Shown one piece after another: positions 45,989-57,102 of a stretch of 64,000 nucleotides of DNA. The stretch's first letter is position 1, and every line of letters begins with the position of its first letter. Under the pieces are notes generated by a model. That model had not been told where the DNA came from. It worked only from the letters and a program-made list of their open reading frames with translations, and did no database searches. This DNA is from Gallibacterium anatis DSM 16844 = F 149 (GTDB lineage Bacteria > Pseudomonadota > Gammaproteobacteria > Enterobacterales > Pasteurellaceae): the NCBI RefSeq assembly GCF_000379785.1, contig NZ_KB903668.1, positions 1-64,000 of the forward strand. The letters are read 5' to 3'. The position numbers and the translations under genes are program-made.

Positions 45989-46002
45989 TTGATCTATCGC
46001 AA
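45989..46002 (-). promoter_or_regulatory. Imperfect FNR-like site upstream of ccmA
   Basis: TTGAT-CTAT-CGCAA matches the FNR consensus TTGAT-N4-ATCAA in one half and three of five bases in the other. It lies about 190 bases before ccmA. Anaerobic activation of the ccm genes would make sense, but the motif is weak. Confidence 0.25.
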
Positions 46003-46043
46003 AACAGTGTCAATGTTACATCTTTTTTTGAGAAATGATTTAA

Positions 46044-46084
46044 TAAAAAAATAGCACTGCTTAAAACATTGCATACAGTGCTAT
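46044..46084 (-). terminator. Terminator of thyA
   Basis: Read on the minus strand, ATAGCACTG pairs with CAGTGCTAT around a 16-base loop and is followed by a run of T, 12 bases after the thyA stop. Confidence 0.88.
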
Positions 46085-46095
46085 CTTTTACTCAG

Positions 46096-46947
46096 TTACA
46101 CCGAAAACGGATATTTAATTGCCGGATGGCACTGATAATTATGCACTTTGAAATCATCCAATGTGACCCAAGTTTCCAAATCTTCCAATGTCTTGATATC
46201 CGGATTAATCTCCAACTGCGGTAACGGATAAGGTTCTCGTTTTAATTGTTCATCACGCATTAATGGCAGTTGATCTTCATAAATATGTGCATTGATAATC
46301 TTATGGAACGCTTTGCCCGGCTTATGTCCGGTAATTTGTGCCATTAATGCCAAAAAGGTAAACACCTGAATTTGATTAAACGTCAATCCGAGCGGCACAT
46401 CACAAGAACGTTGATAACTGGTTAAGTAGAGCGTATCACCCAATAGCGAAAATGTGTGTGTATGCATACAAGGGCGCAAGCAGCCTTGTTCAATCTCGCC
46501 CGGATTATAAAACGTTAAAATTTCGCCACGATCATCAATGCCCTTGCTTAAATCATTGACGATTTTGCGCAACTGATCGACCGTTTCGCCATTTGGTTTA
46601 CGCCACGAACGCCCCTGTACGCCGTAGACGCGCCCCATATCATCCTCACCTTTGCGATACGGATTGGCAAGCCACGCCGCATTTTCATTGGCATTCGCAT
46701 CCCACGTTTTGGTGCCCAATTTACGGAAATCAGCTGCATTGTCATAGCCACGAATATAGCCCAATAATTCAGCAATAGCCGCTTTCCAGAAACTCTTTCG
46801 CGTGGTAATCAATGGGAATTCATTATCAGCGACATTGTAAGTTAATGAGGCATCAATCACGGTCAAACAACGTTTTCCGGTTCTCTGATTTTCTACCCAA
46901 ACGCCTTCATCAATAATACGTTGGCAAAGATCAAGATACTGTTTCAT
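46096..46947 (-). CDS. thyA: Thymidylate synthase
   Basis: Methylates dUMP to dTMP with methylene-tetrahydrofolate. 283 residues, the H. influenzae-like variant of the ThyA family. The catalytic cysteine lies in the [10 protein letters not shown] region and the dUMP-binding block is [17 protein letters not shown]. The C-terminus is [11 protein letters not shown] chose the ATG at 46947, eight bases after AGGGG; the frame is open 18 codons further into lgt. It overlaps the 3' end of lgt by 17 bases, a pairing conserved in enterobacteria. Confidence 0.93.
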   Translation of the reverse strand: MKQYLDLCQRIIDEGVWVENQRTGKRCLTVIDASLTYNVADNEFPLITTRKSFWKAAIAELLGYIRGYDNAADFRKLGTKTWDANANENAAWLANPYRKGEDDMGRVYGVQGRSWRKPNGETVDQLRKIVNDLSKGIDDRGEILTFYNPGEIEQGCLRPCMHTHTFSLLGDTLYLTSYQRSCDVPLGLTFNQIQVFTFLALMAQITGHKPGKAFHKIINAHIYEDQLPLMRDEQLKREPYPLPQLEINPDIKTLEDLETWVTLDDFKVHNYQCHPAIKYPFSV

Positions 46948-47746
46948 TGTTTTTCCCCTTACGCTGATATGCAAACCAAATAATGACAAGCCCGATAACA
47001 ATCATCGGTGTCGAAAGAATCTGTCCCATTGAAATTTCGTGTCCGAAATAAAGCCCTAACTGTGGATCCGGTTCTCTGAAAAACTCAACAATAAAACGGA
47101 ACACACCATAACAGAACAAGAACAGACCTGAAACCGCGCCGGTTGGACGAGGTTTACGAATAAACAGATTTAAAATAGTAAACAACACCACGCCTTCCAA
47201 AAAGGCTTCATAGAGTTGTGACGGATGTCGCGGTAAATAGCCGCCGCTCGGAAACAGCACTGCCCAAGAAACATCTGTTACTCTGCCCCACAATTCATCA
47301 TTAATAAAATTACCGATTCTCCCCATTCCCAAACCGAATGGAATGAGTGGTGCGATAAAATCAGCAACGGCAAAGAATTGCCGTTTTTGAGCCTTGGCAG
47401 TCAACCACATCGCCACGATTACACCGATTAGCCCACCGTGAAACGACATTCCGCCTTCCCACACCCGAATCAGATAAAGCGGATCCTGCAAGAAAAGATC
47501 AAATTGATAGAACAGAACATAGCCGATACGTCCGCCTAAAAAGACACCTAAAAATCCGTTAAAAAGCAAATTATCAAACTGATCGGCGCTCCAACCGCTG
47601 TTAGGGCGTTTTACTCGACGCATTCCCAACCAGCGCGCAAATAAAAAACCGATCAAATACATCAAGCCGTACCAACGCAGCGCAATCGGTCCGACAGCAA
47701 AAATGACAGGATCAAATTGAGGATAGGTAAAAAATTCGCTATTCAT
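46931..47746 (-). CDS. lgt: Prolipoprotein diacylglyceryl transferase
   Basis: Seven-helix inner-membrane enzyme of 271 residues that adds diacylglycerol to the lipobox cysteine of prolipoproteins. Catalytic blocks are [15 protein letters not shown] (with the essential histidine) and the Lgt signature [18 protein letters not shown] chose the ATG at 47746; a GTG two codons earlier is possible. It lies seven bases after the TSUP gene and overlaps thyA. SlyB in this window would be one of its substrates. Confidence 0.95.
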   Translation of the reverse strand: MNSEFFTYPQFDPVIFAVGPIALRWYGLMYLIGFLFARWLGMRRVKRPNSGWSADQFDNLLFNGFLGVFLGGRIGYVLFYQFDLFLQDPLYLIRVWEGGMSFHGGLIGVIVAMWLTAKAQKRQFFAVADFIAPLIPFGLGMGRIGNFINDELWGRVTDVSWAVLFPSGGYLPRHPSQLYEAFLEGVVLFTILNLFIRKPRPTGAVSGLFLFCYGVFRFIVEFFREPDPQLGLYFGHEISMGQILSTPMIVIGLVIIWFAYQRKGKNNETVS

Positions 47747-47753
47747 AACCACT

Positions 47754-48542
47754 CTATTTAATAAACATATCTATCGCAATGGCAATCAACATCAACGCAA
47801 AATAACGTTTTAAGGTAGGAATCGGCAATTTAGTTGTTGTTGTTGCACCCAATTTTGAAGTAAAGAATGAGGTTGCAGTAATGCCGACCACCGCCGGTAA
47901 ATAGACGTAACCCAAAGAGTAATCCGGCATATCGGCATTCCAGCCGCCAATAATAAAACTTAACATACCGGACAAACCAAGCAGCATTCCACAGAAAGCG
48001 GACGACCCAATCGCTTTTTTCATATCGATACCGCGAGAATTTAAAAACGGCACAATAAAACCGCCGCCCCCAATTCCGGCAGCACTGGAAGCGATACCAA
48101 TCAATATTCCACCAACTACCGAAGCCGTTTTAGTCAATGTTTTCACTGCCTGTTTTGGCTTAATCGACAACACCATTTTCAATGCAAGATAGACGACTAA
48201 ACAGGCAAAAATTTTACTGGCAATCGCTTTATCCAGTTTGCCAATAAACAGCCCTGAAATAAATGTGGTTACCATAATGACAGGTGCCAAAATTTTCACG
48301 GCATCCCAAACAATATTGCCCAATTTATGGTGGCGTTGTGCGGAAGAAAAACCGGTAACGACAATGGTGGCGAACGAGGTGCCCAACGCTGATGACATCA
48401 ATAAATTATCCGGAATGCCTGCCATCGGTAATAAATAGACCAGCACCGGCACAATAATTAACCCCCCGCCGATGCCGAATAACCCGGCGAGAAATCCGAC
48501 AAGCGCACCGACCACTAAACAGATAAGAAAAAATGTGAGCAT
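47754..48542 (-). CDS. TSUP (TauE/SafE) family permease
   Basis: Integral membrane protein of 262 residues with eight or nine helices. Two glycine-rich repeats, [23 protein letters not shown] and [19 protein letters not shown], mark the inverted-repeat halves of the family. TSUP proteins export or import sulfite, sulfoacetate or related anions; the substrate here is unknown. It sits between rppH and lgt on the same strand, two bases after rppH. Confidence 0.88.
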   Translation of the reverse strand: MLTFFLICLVVGALVGFLAGLFGIGGGLIIVPVLVYLLPMAGIPDNLLMSSALGTSFATIVVTGFSSAQRHHKLGNIVWDAVKILAPVIMVTTFISGLFIGKLDKAIASKIFACLVVYLALKMVLSIKPKQAVKTLTKTASVVGGILIGIASSAAGIGGGGFIVPFLNSRGIDMKKAIGSSAFCGMLLGLSGMLSFIIGGWNADMPDYSLGYVYLPAVVGITATSFFTSKLGATTTTKLPIPTLKRYFALMLIAIAIDMFIK

Positions 48543-48544
48543 TG

Positions 48545-49156
48545 CTAACCCCTTGTTTTGTTAAACAAACGTTTTGGATATTTAGCGGAAGAAGAGCGTT
48601 TATTATTGGCGTAAGTACGCTTATTTTGAACGTTCTGATAATTTACCGGAGATGAAACAGCTTCATCTTCTCTTTGGCTAAATAAGACCGTTGAGAATTC
48701 TTTCATAATTTTGCGATAAACATCCCGTTTGAATGACACTACCTGTCTGACCGGATACCAGAAACTGACCCAGCGCCAACCGTCAAACTCCGGCGATGAG
48801 CCAACATTCATATTAATATTCTTTTCCGAGCTGACGAGTTGTAACAGAAACCAACGCTGTTTCTGCCCGATACAAACCGGACGTGAATCGTGGCGGATAA
48901 GACGTTTAGGTAATTTATAACGCAACCAGTGTTTTGAACTATAAATAATTTTGACATCGTTGGCGGTTAAGCCGACCTCTTCATAGAGCTCACGATACAT
49001 CGCCTGTTCCGGCGTTTCTTTTGGATTAATGCCGCCTTGAGGGAATTGCCACGAATTTTGATTATATCGTTTCGCCCAAAAGACCTGTCCCTTTTGGTTA
49101 CAAATAACAATACCGACGTTAGGACGATAACCGTCGAAATCGATCACTATCGACAA
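48545..49156 (-). CDS. rppH: RNA pyrophosphohydrolase
   Basis: Removes pyrophosphate from the 5' end of mRNA, which triggers RNase E decay. 203 residues with the Nudix box [34 protein letters not shown] at the N-terminus and [11 protein letters not shown] are RppH hallmarks, as is YRLPKRLI-like [11 protein letters not shown]. The C-terminal tail after residue 160 is basic and serine-rich, as in relatives. First gene of the rppH-TSUP-lgt-thyA cluster; divergent from sanA. Confidence 0.94.
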   Translation of the reverse strand: MSIVIDFDGYRPNVGIVICNQKGQVFWAKRYNQNSWQFPQGGINPKETPEQAMYRELYEEVGLTANDVKIIYSSKHWLRYKLPKRLIRHDSRPVCIGQKQRWFLLQLVSSEKNINMNVGSSPEFDGWRWVSFWYPVRQVVSFKRDVYRKIMKEFSTVLFSQREDEAVSSPVNYQNVQNKRTYANNKRSSSAKYPKRLFNKTRG

Positions 49157-49333
49157 CCTTAAACTTAAATTCAGATAAAAAAGATGGCGTTGATTGTTTC
49201 ATACTATCGTTTTTTTCTCAAGTTTCCGATTCGGCTCTGCATACAAAATCACGCATTATCACAGATCTCACCCTGCTTTTATGATAGTATAAAATCCATT
49301 CCTTATGATGAAAGCAATAAAGAGTTTGAGCAA

Positions 49334-50062
49334 ATGAGCAAATCACACAGATTCCCGGCATTGATACATAATGTGTTTGCTTACTGCAAACGTATCGCTG
49401 TCGCGCACTACAAAAAATGGATTATGCTACTGCTCTCGCTGCTTTCTCTGACCGTCGTGTTGTTGGTGACGGTTGATGTCGGCATCAGCTGGTGGGTCAA
49501 AGATCGTATCTATCGCGATATCGATCTTCTGCCTTATCGACCTTACGGCTTGGTGTTGGGAACTTCAAAATACTTTAAAAACAATACCTTAAATCTATTC
49601 TATTATAATCGTCTCTCCGCCGCCGAATCATTAATCAAGTATCATAAAGTCGATTACCTGCTACTCAGCGGCGATAATCGCACGCTCCAATATAATGAGC
49701 CGCAAAGAATGTTTAAGGATTTGCTAAAAATGGGCGTGCCTTCACAAACGATGTTTTTTGACTATGCCGGTTTTCGTACGCTTGATTCGGTTGTTCGTGC
49801 CGATAAAGTTTTCAAAGCGCAATCTTTAACCATTATCACCCAGCGCTTCCATTGTGAACGTGCACTGTTTATTGCCAAACATTATGATATCGATGCTATT
49901 TGCTATGAGGCGGATAATCCCGAAGGTTATACTTGGGTGCGTTTCCGTGAATTTTTTGCTCGTGTGCAAGCAGTTTTAGATATTATGCTCGGCAAACAGC
50001 CTTATTTTTTAGGCAAACCGGAACCGTTACCACCACCAATTTTGCCGCCGCCTGAAGAGTAA
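49334..50062 (+). CDS. sanA: SanA-like membrane protein, DUF218
   Basis: Inner-membrane protein of 242 residues with one N-terminal helix (about residues 30-50) and a periplasmic DUF218 domain. Family blocks are GLVLGTSKYFKNNTLNLFYYNRLSAAESLI, YLLLSGDNRTLQYNEPQRM and ITQRFHCERALFIAKHYDIDAICYEA. SanA in E. coli affects envelope permeability to vancomycin; its enzymatic role is unsettled. I chose the ATG at 49334 (MSKSHRFPAL) with GAG upstream; the frame is open 50 codons earlier but the extra part looks non-coding and overlaps the rppH promoter. The proline-rich tail PLPPPILPPPEE is unusual. Confidence 0.85.
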   Translation: MSKSHRFPALIHNVFAYCKRIAVAHYKKWIMLLLSLLSLTVVLLVTVDVGISWWVKDRIYRDIDLLPYRPYGLVLGTSKYFKNNTLNLFYYNRLSAAESLIKYHKVDYLLLSGDNRTLQYNEPQRMFKDLLKMGVPSQTMFFDYAGFRTLDSVVRADKVFKAQSLTIITQRFHCERALFIAKHYDIDAICYEADNPEGYTWVRFREFFARVQAVLDIMLGKQPYFLGKPEPLPPPILPPPEE

Positions 50063-50161
50063 GATTTCACATAAAAATCGAACAAATACTCGCTTTTGGC
50101 TATTGTTCTTACTGCAAGAAAACACGATAATAGCCCCCTTATTTTTAGTGATAGAGCAATG

Positions 50162-50740
50162 ATGAGTTATATTCTTTTAATTATCAGTACTGCCTTAATC
50201 AACAATTTTGTGTTGGTTAAATTCTTAGGTTTATGCCCGTTTATGGGAGTTTCCAAAAAAGTGGATACTGCTGTCGGAATGGGGTTGGCAACAACATTTG
50301 TTTTAACTGTCGCTTCTTTAGTTGCCTATTTGGTTGATCACTATATTTTATTGCCGTTGAACGCTATCTATTTACGCACATTAGTTTTTATTTTAGTGAT
50401 CGCCGTAGTCGTACAGTTTACCGAAATGGTGATTAATAAAACCAGCCCGACACTCTATCGCTTACTCGGTATCTTTTTGCCGTTAATCACCACCAACTGT
50501 GCAGTGCTTGGCGTTGCTTTGTTAAACGTTAATTTGGCGCATAACTTTATCCAATCCGTTATTTACGGTTTCGGTGCCGCACTTGGTTTTTCTTTAGTAC
50601 TGGTGTTGTTTGCCGCTATTCGCGAACGGATTGAAGCTGCCAATGTGCCTTTTCCGTTTCGGGGCGCATCCATTGCCTTAATCACTGCCGGATTAATGTC
50701 TGTCGCCTTTATGGGTTTTAGTGGATTAGTGAGAGTCTAA
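50162..50740 (+). CDS. rsxA: Electron transport complex subunit RsxA
   Basis: Six-helix membrane subunit of 192 residues in the Rsx (Rnf) complex, which moves electrons across the inner membrane and in E. coli reduces the SoxR regulator. [20 protein letters not shown] at the N-terminus is diagnostic and holds a cysteine of the membrane iron-sulfur site. I chose the second of two adjacent ATGs (50162), matching the E. coli length and giving better spacing from GAG; 50159 is possible. First gene of rsxABCDGE; its stop overlaps the rsxB start. Confidence 0.93.
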   Translation: MSYILLIISTALINNFVLVKFLGLCPFMGVSKKVDTAVGMGLATTFVLTVASLVAYLVDHYILLPLNAIYLRTLVFILVIAVVVQFTEMVINKTSPTLYRLLGIFLPLITTNCAVLGVALLNVNLAHNFIQSVIYGFGAALGFSLVLVLFAAIRERIEAANVPFPFRGASIALITAGLMSVAFMGFSGLVRV

Positions 50741-51348
50741 TGTCTTGGTTATTATCTCTGTCCCCTTATATGTGGATTTTGATCAGTATTGCATTGCTTG
50801 CTTTAATTTTCGGCGCAATTCTAGGGTTTTCCTCAATTAAACTGAAAGTAGAAGCCGATCCAATTGTAGACAAAATTGATGCCTTATTGCCGCAAAGTCA
50901 GTGTGGGCAATGTGGTTATCCGGGTTGTCGCCCTTATGCAGAAGCGATTGCCAATGGCGATGTCATCACTAAATGTGTTCCCGGCGGACAACCTTTAGTC
51001 GAAAAATTGGCTGATTTACTCGGTGTGGATGCACCTCAAGGCGTATTTGAAGAAGAACCTGTGCCTAAAGTTGCCTTTATCCACGAAGAGATGTGTATTG
51101 GGTGTACAAAATGTATTCAAGCCTGTCCGGTTGATGCCATTATCGGTGCCAATAAAGCATTGCACACCGTTATTCCTGATCTCTGTACCGGTTGTGAATT
51201 ATGCGTTGCCCCTTGTCCGACCGATTGTATTACGATGGAGAAGGTTAAACCTTCTCTTGATTCTTGGAACTGGAAATATGATCAAAAATTAATTATCCCT
51301 GTCGTGCAGATACAAACGCAAAATGAGCCGGAGCAAGTAAAATCATAG
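50740..51348 (+). CDS. rsxB: Electron transport complex ferredoxin subunit RsxB
   Basis: Membrane-anchored polyferredoxin of 202 residues. One N-terminal helix (about 8-28), then an Fe-S domain with CGQCGYPGC and a further cysteine in ITKC, and two 4Fe-4S ferredoxin motifs, [12 protein letters not shown] and [12 protein letters not shown]. Passes electrons between RsxC and the membrane subunits. Starts at the last base of the rsxA stop codon. Confidence 0.95.
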   Translation: MSWLLSLSPYMWILISIALLALIFGAILGFSSIKLKVEADPIVDKIDALLPQSQCGQCGYPGCRPYAEAIANGDVITKCVPGGQPLVEKLADLLGVDAPQGVFEEEPVPKVAFIHEEMCIGCTKCIQACPVDAIIGANKALHTVIPDLCTGCELCVAPCPTDCITMEKVKPSLDSWNWKYDQKLIIPVVQIQTQNEPEQVKS

Positions 51349-51358
51349 GAAAGTTAAG

Positions 51359-54055
51359 ATGTTAGATGATGTATTAACCAGAATAAATAAAAATCGATTG
51401 TGGGATTTCCCCGGTGGTATTCATCCGCCGGAAATGAAACAGCAATCGAACGGCACTAAACTTTCCCGCTTAAAACAGCCTGACACTTACTACATTGCCT
51501 TGAAACAACACGCCGGTAAAGCCGGTCAATTGTTAGTTCAAGTTGGCGATTATGTATTAAAAGGACAAGCATTAACTCAAGGCGACGATTATCGTACGCT
51601 GCCGGTACACGCACCTACTTCCGGCACCATTACCGCTATCGGCGATTATGCCTCTTCGCATCCGTCCGGTTTGCCTGAAACCACCATCACCTTACAAGCT
51701 GACGGTAAAGATCAGTGGTGCGATCGCCAACCGATTGAAGATTTTCTGACTGTACCGCCGGAACAATTATTGCAAAAAATCTATCAAGCAGGCATTGCCG
51801 GTTTAGGCGGTGCCGTGTTCCCGACCGCCTCTAAAATCGCCAGTGCAGAAAATAAAGTTAAATTATTGATTATTAACGGCGCAGAGTGCGAACCTTATAT
51901 TACCTGTGATGATCGCTTAATGCGTGATCGCAGTCTTGATATTCTCGAAGGCATTCGGATTCTACGTTATATTTTACGGCCACAAAAAGTGGTATTGGCA
52001 ATCGAAGATAATAAAGCGGAAGCTATTGAGGCTATGCAACAAGCCCTATCCGGTGCTAACGATATTGAAATTCGCGTGATTCCTACCAAATATCCTTCCG
52101 GTGCGGCGAAACAATTAATTCAAGTTTTAACCGGTCTAGAAGTGCCGAATAATGGTCGCTCTTCGCAGATTGGCGTGTTAATGAACAATGTTGCCACTGC
52201 CTTTGCGGTAAAAAAAGCGATTATTGATGACGAACCGCTCATTGAACGCGTGGTAACACTGACCGGTGATAAAATTCCGCAACCTCGTAATGTTTGGGCA
52301 AGAATCGGGACACCAATTTATCACCTGTTACAACAAGCCGGTTATCAATATGATGATCGTTTTCCTGTCTTTATGGGCGGACCGATGATGGGATTTATTT
52401 TACCGAATCTCAACTCTCCGGTAACCAAAGTAACCAACTGCCTAATTGCGCCGGATCATTTTGAATATCAGCCGCCACCGCAAGAGCGTAATTGTATTCG
52501 TTGTTCTGCCTGTTCCGATCACTGTCCAATTAAATTGATGCCACAGCAACTCTATTGGTTTGCGCGCAGTGAAGATCACGAAAAATCAGAACAGTACAAC
52601 CTAAAAGATTGCATTGAGTGTGGCGTTTGTGCCTATGTCTGCCCGAGCAATATTCCGCTGATCCAATATTTTCGCCAAGAAAAAGCCAAAATCGCAGAAT
52701 TAAAATTAAAAGCAAAATTGGCGGAAGAGGCGAAAGTCCGTTTTGAAGCTAAACAAGCGCGAATGGAGCGGGAAAAACAGGAACGAGATCGCCGAACTCA
52801 ATTAGCGGCGGAAGCTCGTCGAGCAGAGATGGCAAAACAACAAGGCGTTGATCCTGTACAAGCTGCATTGGAACGTGTTCGTCAAAAACAGGCAAGCAAT
52901 GTAACACCACAAATCAAAACTATCACCAACGATAAAGGTGAAATACTGCCTGATAACAGCGATATTATGGCAGCTCGTAAAGCGCGCCGTTTAGCCAAAC
53001 AGGCACAAACACAAACCGTTCAACCGGCAGCAACGGCAACAACGGATAAAGAGAATAAACAAGCCGCTATCGCCGCTGCCATCGCCAGAGCTAAAGCGAA
53101 AAAAGCGCAGCAAGCGGAAAACAGCAATAGTGCTGCCGAATCCTCTTCAGTGGCAACTGAAAGCAGCGCAGATACCGATCCACGTAAAGCCGCTATCGCC
53201 GCCGCCATTGCCAGAGCTAAAGCGAAAAAAGCGCAGCAAACGGAAAACAACAATAGTGCTGCCGAATCTTCAGTAACAGCTGAAAGCAGCGCAGATACCG
53301 ATGCGCGTAAAGCCGCTATCGCTGCTGCCATTGCCAGAGCTAAAGCGAAAAAAGCGCAGCAAGCGGAAAACAGCAATAATGCTGTTGAATCTTCTTCAGC
53401 AGCAACTGAAAGCAGCGCAGATACCGATCCACGTAAAGCCGCTATCGCCGCCGCCATTGCCAGAGCTAAAGCGAAAAAAGCGCAGCAAGCGGAAAACAAC
53501 AATAGTGCTACCGAATCTTCTTCAGTGGCAACTGAAAGCAGCGCGGATACCGATCCACGTAAAGCAGCTATTGCCGCTGCTATCGCCAGAGCTAAAGCGA
53601 AAAAAGCGCAGCAAACGGAAAACAGCAATAATGCTGTTGAATCTTCTTCAGTGGCTGCTGAAAGCAGCGCAGATACCGATCCGCGTAAAGCCGCTATCGC
53701 TGCTGCCATTGCCAGAGCTAAAGCGAAAAAAGTGCAGCAAGCAGAAAACAGCAATAGTGCTACCAAATCTTCAGTAACAGCTGAAAGCAGCGCAGATGCC
53801 GATCCACGTAAAGCGGCTATCGCCGCTGCCATTGCCAGAGCTAAAGCGAAAAAAGCACAAACGCTTGCGGAAGCAGAAAAAGTCATTTTAATAACAACAG
53901 ACGAAACATTAGATCAGCAACAAAGTCCTAGTGCCGATCATCATTCCATTGATAATCATCAGCATACAGATCCCAGAAAAGCGGCGATTGCAGCAGCAAT
54001 AGCCAGAGCAAAGGCAAAAAAAGTAGCAAGAGAAGGAAATCAAGATAATGTTTAG
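51359..54055 (+). CDS. rsxC: Electron transport complex subunit RsxC with long repeat tail
   Basis: Peripheral NADH-linked subunit of 898 residues. The N-terminal 450 residues hold a Complex I 51-kDa-like fold with the NADH/FMN region ([32 protein letters not shown]) and two 4Fe-4S motifs, [12 protein letters not shown] and [12 protein letters not shown]. Residues 450-560 are charged and helical. Residues about 565-895 are repeats of [21 protein letters not shown] joined by serine/asparagine linkers. Alanine-lysine repeats are known in enterobacterial RsxC, but this tail is longer than most and accounts for the size. The stop overlaps rsxD by eight bases. Confidence 0.94.
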   Translation: MLDDVLTRINKNRLWDFPGGIHPPEMKQQSNGTKLSRLKQPDTYYIALKQHAGKAGQLLVQVGDYVLKGQALTQGDDYRTLPVHAPTSGTITAIGDYASSHPSGLPETTITLQADGKDQWCDRQPIEDFLTVPPEQLLQKIYQAGIAGLGGAVFPTASKIASAENKVKLLIINGAECEPYITCDDRLMRDRSLDILEGIRILRYILRPQKVVLAIEDNKAEAIEAMQQALSGANDIEIRVIPTKYPSGAAKQLIQVLTGLEVPNNGRSSQIGVLMNNVATAFAVKKAIIDDEPLIERVVTLTGDKIPQPRNVWARIGTPIYHLLQQAGYQYDDRFPVFMGGPMMGFILPNLNSPVTKVTNCLIAPDHFEYQPPPQERNCIRCSACSDHCPIKLMPQQLYWFARSEDHEKSEQYNLKDCIECGVCAYVCPSNIPLIQYFRQEKAKIAELKLKAKLAEEAKVRFEAKQARMEREKQERDRRTQLAAEARRAEMAKQQGVDPVQAALERVRQKQASNVTPQIKTITNDKGEILPDNSDIMAARKARRLAKQAQTQTVQPAATATTDKENKQAAIAAAIARAKAKKAQQAENSNSAAESSSVATESSADTDPRKAAIAAAIARAKAKKAQQTENNNSAAESSVTAESSADTDARKAAIAAAIARAKAKKAQQAENSNNAVESSSAATESSADTDPRKAAIAAAIARAKAKKAQQAENNNSATESSSVATESSADTDPRKAAIAAAIARAKAKKAQQTENSNNAVESSSVAAESSADTDPRKAAIAAAIARAKAKKVQQAENSNSATKSSVTAESSADADPRKAAIAAAIARAKAKKAQTLAEAEKVILITTDETLDQQQSPSADHHSIDNHQHTDPRKAAIAAAIARAKAKKVAREGNQDNV
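53055..54041 (+). repeat. Tandem 123/126-bp repeat in the rsxC 3' end
   Basis: Six nearly identical junctions (AGCAGCGC followed by GATACCGAT) start at 53162, 53285, 53411, 53537, 53663 and 53786, spaced 123 or 126 bases. An incomplete unit precedes and a diverged unit follows (to about 54041), making eight copies of the [15 protein letters not shown] helix. The period is always a multiple of three, so copy-number change keeps the frame. High identity between copies suggests recent expansion or gene conversion. Confidence 0.92.
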
Positions 54056-55118
54056 AATGGCAAGTTCCCCTCACGTACATTCCCATAGTTTGACCGCCAA
54101 AGTGATGTTGTGGGTAATTGCGGCAATGATTCCGGCAATTATGGTGCAAATCTACTACTTTGGTTTCGGCACTTTAATTCAGCTGTTATTAGCGGTGATT
54201 TTTGCGGTTTTACTGGAGTGGATCGTAACCAGATTGCGCGCTAAGAAAAATTTTGCCGATTTATCGGATATGAGCGTGATCTTGACTGCCATTATTTTGG
54301 CGGTTGCCATTCCGCCTTATGCACCTTATTGGATCATTCTGCTCGGTGTTTTTTGTGCTGTTATTTTAGGCAAACAGGTTTATGGCGGACTCGGACAAAA
54401 CCCTTTCAATCCGGCAATGGTAGGATATGCTATTTTGTTGGTGTCGTTTCCGGCACAGATGACCGCTTGGGCATTGCCGAATCATTTATTACTTGAACCG
54501 ACCGGCTTTAAAGATGCTTATTTACTGATATTTCAAGGTGTTACCAGTGACGGTTACAGCTTACATCAACTGACCTCTACGATTGACGGCATTACTCAAG
54601 CAACCCCATTGGATAGCGTCAAAACCGGAATAAAAAATCACCTTACCTTGGGGCATATTGCAGCTTCACCCATTTTCCAACACGATAATTGGCAAGATAA
54701 CCTCGCTATCACGATGGGAATCGGTTGGTGGCAACTTAATCTTGCCTTCCTTGTCGGCGGTCTTTTCCTAATTTGGAAAAAAGTGATTCACTGGCAAATT
54801 CCTGTCGCAATGTTGCTGACATTAACCATTTTTGCTACTGCAACTTGGCTGATTGCGCCGCAAACTTATCCATCACCGTTATGGCAACTCTTTTCCGGCG
54901 CAACAATGTTCGGTGCCTTTTTTATTGCTACCGATCCGGTAACGGCATCTATTACGCCAAAAGGAAAATTATTATTCGGTAGCTTGGTCGGGCTGTTACT
55001 TTACGTTATCCGTTTCTACGGCGGTTATCCGGACGGGGTGGCATTTGCTGTTTTATTAAGCAATATTTGTGTCCCGCTAATCGATCATTACACTCGTCCT
55101 CGTCTTTATGGTCGCTAA
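54048..55118 (+). CDS. rsxD: Electron transport complex subunit RsxD
   Basis: Integral membrane subunit of 356 residues and about nine or ten helices, related to Nqr[27 protein letters not shown] is the family signature. The covalent FMN threonine is expected in [30 protein letters not shown] is the other conserved loop. It overlaps rsxC by eight bases and lies nine bases before rsxG. Confidence 0.95.
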   Translation: MFRMASSPHVHSHSLTAKVMLWVIAAMIPAIMVQIYYFGFGTLIQLLLAVIFAVLLEWIVTRLRAKKNFADLSDMSVILTAIILAVAIPPYAPYWIILLGVFCAVILGKQVYGGLGQNPFNPAMVGYAILLVSFPAQMTAWALPNHLLLEPTGFKDAYLLIFQGVTSDGYSLHQLTSTIDGITQATPLDSVKTGIKNHLTLGHIAASPIFQHDNWQDNLAITMGIGWWQLNLAFLVGGLFLIWKKVIHWQIPVAMLLTLTIFATATWLIAPQTYPSPLWQLFSGATMFGAFFIATDPVTASITPKGKLLFGSLVGLLLYVIRFYGGYPDGVAFAVLLSNICVPLIDHYTRPRLYGR

Positions 55119-55127
55119 GGAGAAAGA

Positions 55128-55760
55128 ATGGCAACTCTAAAACGCACAACCATTACTTATGCTTTAATCTTAGCTTTTGTCGCTTTGGTTTGTACTTTAA
55201 TCACATTGGCAATGTACGCATTAACACAAGATAAAATTCAACGAGTAATGGAAAATCAACAGAAACAACTTTTATCTGAAGTGCTACCACCAAATTTTGC
55301 TGATAATGATCTGTTAAAATCGTGCTACATTCCAAATAATAACAAGCAGTTAGCCGATATTTCTAAACTTTATTTAGCCAAAAAACAGAATAAAACCGTT
55401 GCTTATCTGTTTGAAACCACCGCACCGGATGGTTACTCAGGTAATATTCGTATTTTGGTGGCAGTAACGCCGGAGCGTGAAGTGTTGGGCGTACGTGTTT
55501 TAGAACATCACGAAACCCCCGGTTTAGGTGATAAAATCGAAACACGGCTTTCCGACTGGATCTTAGCCTTCAGCAATAAACAATTTAATCTTAATGAGTT
55601 AGACAAATGGGCTGTCAAAAAAGACGGCGGTGAATTTGATCAATTTGCCGGTGCGACTATTACGCCGCGCGCGGTGGTTAATGCCGTGAAAAAAGGGTTG
55701 TTGCAATTACTCTCTCAACCGTTTGTATTTAATCCTGACGATTACAGCCGTTGCAATTAA
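55128..55760 (+). CDS. rsxG: Electron transport complex subunit RsxG
   Basis: Periplasmic FMN-binding subunit of 210 residues tethered by one N-terminal helix (about residues 9-31). The covalent flavin motif is FAGATITPRAVV near residue 178. GYSGNIRILVAVTPEREVLGVRVLEHHETPGLGDKI is the conserved core. AGGAGA precedes the ATG. It receives electrons from RsxD and passes them on via RsxE/RsxA. Confidence 0.95.
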   Translation: MATLKRTTITYALILAFVALVCTLITLAMYALTQDKIQRVMENQQKQLLSEVLPPNFADNDLLKSCYIPNNNKQLADISKLYLAKKQNKTVAYLFETTAPDGYSGNIRILVAVTPEREVLGVRVLEHHETPGLGDKIETRLSDWILAFSNKQFNLNELDKWAVKKDGGEFDQFAGATITPRAVVNAVKKGLLQLLSQPFVFNPDDYSRCN

Positions 55761-55775
55761 GAAAGGAGGTGTTAA

Positions 55776-56450
55776 ATGAATCATAATGCTCCACAAGCAA
55801 CCCACACTGATAATGTCGATTCCGTTTGGAAAACCTTGTTTATTCAAGGCGTATGGAAGAATAATGCAGCATTGGTGCAATTATTAGGGCTGTGTCCGTT
55901 ATTGGCGGTATCTAATTCTGTTGCCAATGCGTTAGGTCTTGGGTTGGCAACTATGTTGGTGTTGATTTGTACCAACAGTATGGTTTCGCTATGTCGGCAT
56001 CTTATTCCGAAAGCCATCCGCATTCCGATTTATGTGATGATTATTGCCTCAACTGTGACCATCGTCCAGTTGGCAATGAATGCCTATACTTATTCGCTTT
56101 ATCAATCATTAGGGATTTTTATTCCACTCATTGTTACCAACTGTATCGTCATCGGTCGAGCCGAAGCCTATGCCTCAAAAAACAGTTTATGGCACGCAAT
56201 GTTCGATGGTTTCTCAATGGGATTGGGAATGACGCTAAGTTTGGTCGTATTAGGCGCATTACGTGAAGCGATCGGTAGCGGCACACTGTTCAGCGGTATG
56301 GAACAGCTGTTCGGTGAATCGGCAAAGGCACTGAAAATCACTCTATTTCACGCCGACAGCCATTTTTTACTTGCGATTTTGCCGCCCGGCGCTTTCCTTG
56401 GCTTAGGAACACTGTTAGCACTAAAAAACATTATTGAACGGAACAAATAA
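55776..56450 (+). CDS. rsxE: Electron transport complex subunit RsxE
   Basis: Six-helix membrane subunit of 224 residues paralogous to Rsx[33 protein letters not shown] and [15 protein letters not shown] carry the cysteines of the intramembrane iron-sulfur centre shared with RsxA. AAGGAGG lies ten bases before the ATG. Its stop overlaps the nth start by one base, a gene order conserved in gamma-proteobacteria. Confidence 0.95.
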   Translation: MNHNAPQATHTDNVDSVWKTLFIQGVWKNNAALVQLLGLCPLLAVSNSVANALGLGLATMLVLICTNSMVSLCRHLIPKAIRIPIYVMIIASTVTIVQLAMNAYTYSLYQSLGIFIPLIVTNCIVIGRAEAYASKNSLWHAMFDGFSMGLGMTLSLVVLGALREAIGSGTLFSGMEQLFGESAKALKITLFHADSHFLLAILPPGAFLGLGTLLALKNIIERNK

Positions 56451-57085
56451 TGAACCAACAAAAAAGAATAGAAATTCTCACTCGTTTGCGTGATGCTAAT
56501 CCGCACCCTACCACCGAATTAAAATACCATTCGGTTTTTGAGCTGCTTATTGCCGTTATTTTATCGGCACAAGCGACTGACGTTGGCGTAAACAAAGCCA
56601 CTGCAAAATTATTTCCGATCGCGAATACACCGCAGGCAATTCTTGATTTAGGTGTAGATGGTTTAAAAAATTATATAAAAACTATCGGTTTATATAATAG
56701 TAAAGCTGAAAATATTATAAAAACTTGTCGAGTGTTAATTGAAAAGTATAATGGCGAGGTTCCGGAATCACGTGAAGCATTGGAATCTTTGCCGGGCGTT
56801 GGGCGTAAAACCGCAAATGTGGTGTTGAATACTGCTTTTGGTTGGCCAACGATTGCCGTTGACACCCATATTTTTCGTGTCGCCAATCGTACCGGTTTCG
56901 CACCTGGGAAAGATGTGCTCGCCGTTGAAAAAAAATTATTAAAAGTCGTTCCGGATGAATTTAAAGTCGATGTTCACCATTGGCTTATTTTGCACGGACG
57001 CTACACCTGTATCGCTCGTAAACCTCGTTGCGGTGCCTGTTTGATTGAAGATCTGTGTGAATTTAAAGATAAAACCGAATATTAA
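56450..57085 (+). CDS. nth: Endonuclease III
   Basis: DNA glycosylase/AP lyase of 211 residues that removes oxidised pyrimidines. The helix-hairpin-helix LPGVGRKTANVVLNTAFG contains the catalytic lysine, and VDTHIFRVANR the catalytic aspartate. The C-terminal cluster C-x6-C-x2-C-x5-C (CIARKPRCGACLIEDLC) binds 4Fe-4S. Translationally coupled to rsxE. Confidence 0.96.
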   Translation: MNQQKRIEILTRLRDANPHPTTELKYHSVFELLIAVILSAQATDVGVNKATAKLFPIANTPQAILDLGVDGLKNYIKTIGLYNSKAENIIKTCRVLIEKYNGEVPESREALESLPGVGRKTANVVLNTAFGWPTIAVDTHIFRVANRTGFAPGKDVLAVEKKLLKVVPDEFKVDVHHWLILHGRYTCIARKPRCGACLIEDLCEFKDKTEY

Positions 57086-57102
57086 AAACTATTGGAGATA
57101 AT

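Larger units (their letters stand above)
45799..46095. other. AT-rich gap between ccmA and thyA
   Basis: Nearly 300 bases without a gene. It contains the thyA terminator on the left-reading strand and the ccm promoter region, with one imperfect FNR-like motif. No RNA gene or repeat seen. Confidence 0.6.

Noticed and set aside
49184..49333. 50-residue upstream extension of SanA
   Set aside because: The internal ATG at 49334 is followed by the normal SanA membrane helix; the extension is unlike the family and covers the rppH-sanA promoter region.
53020..53886. 288-residue minus-strand frame of Ala/Leu/Ser repeats
   Set aside because: It is the antisense reading of the rsxC tandem repeat; the low-complexity protein is an artefact of the repeat's codon composition, with no start signal or family match.
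53055..54041. Possible CRISPR array
   Set aside because: The repeats are 123-126 bases, in frame with RsxC, and encode a conserved helix; there are no short repeat/spacer units or cas genes.
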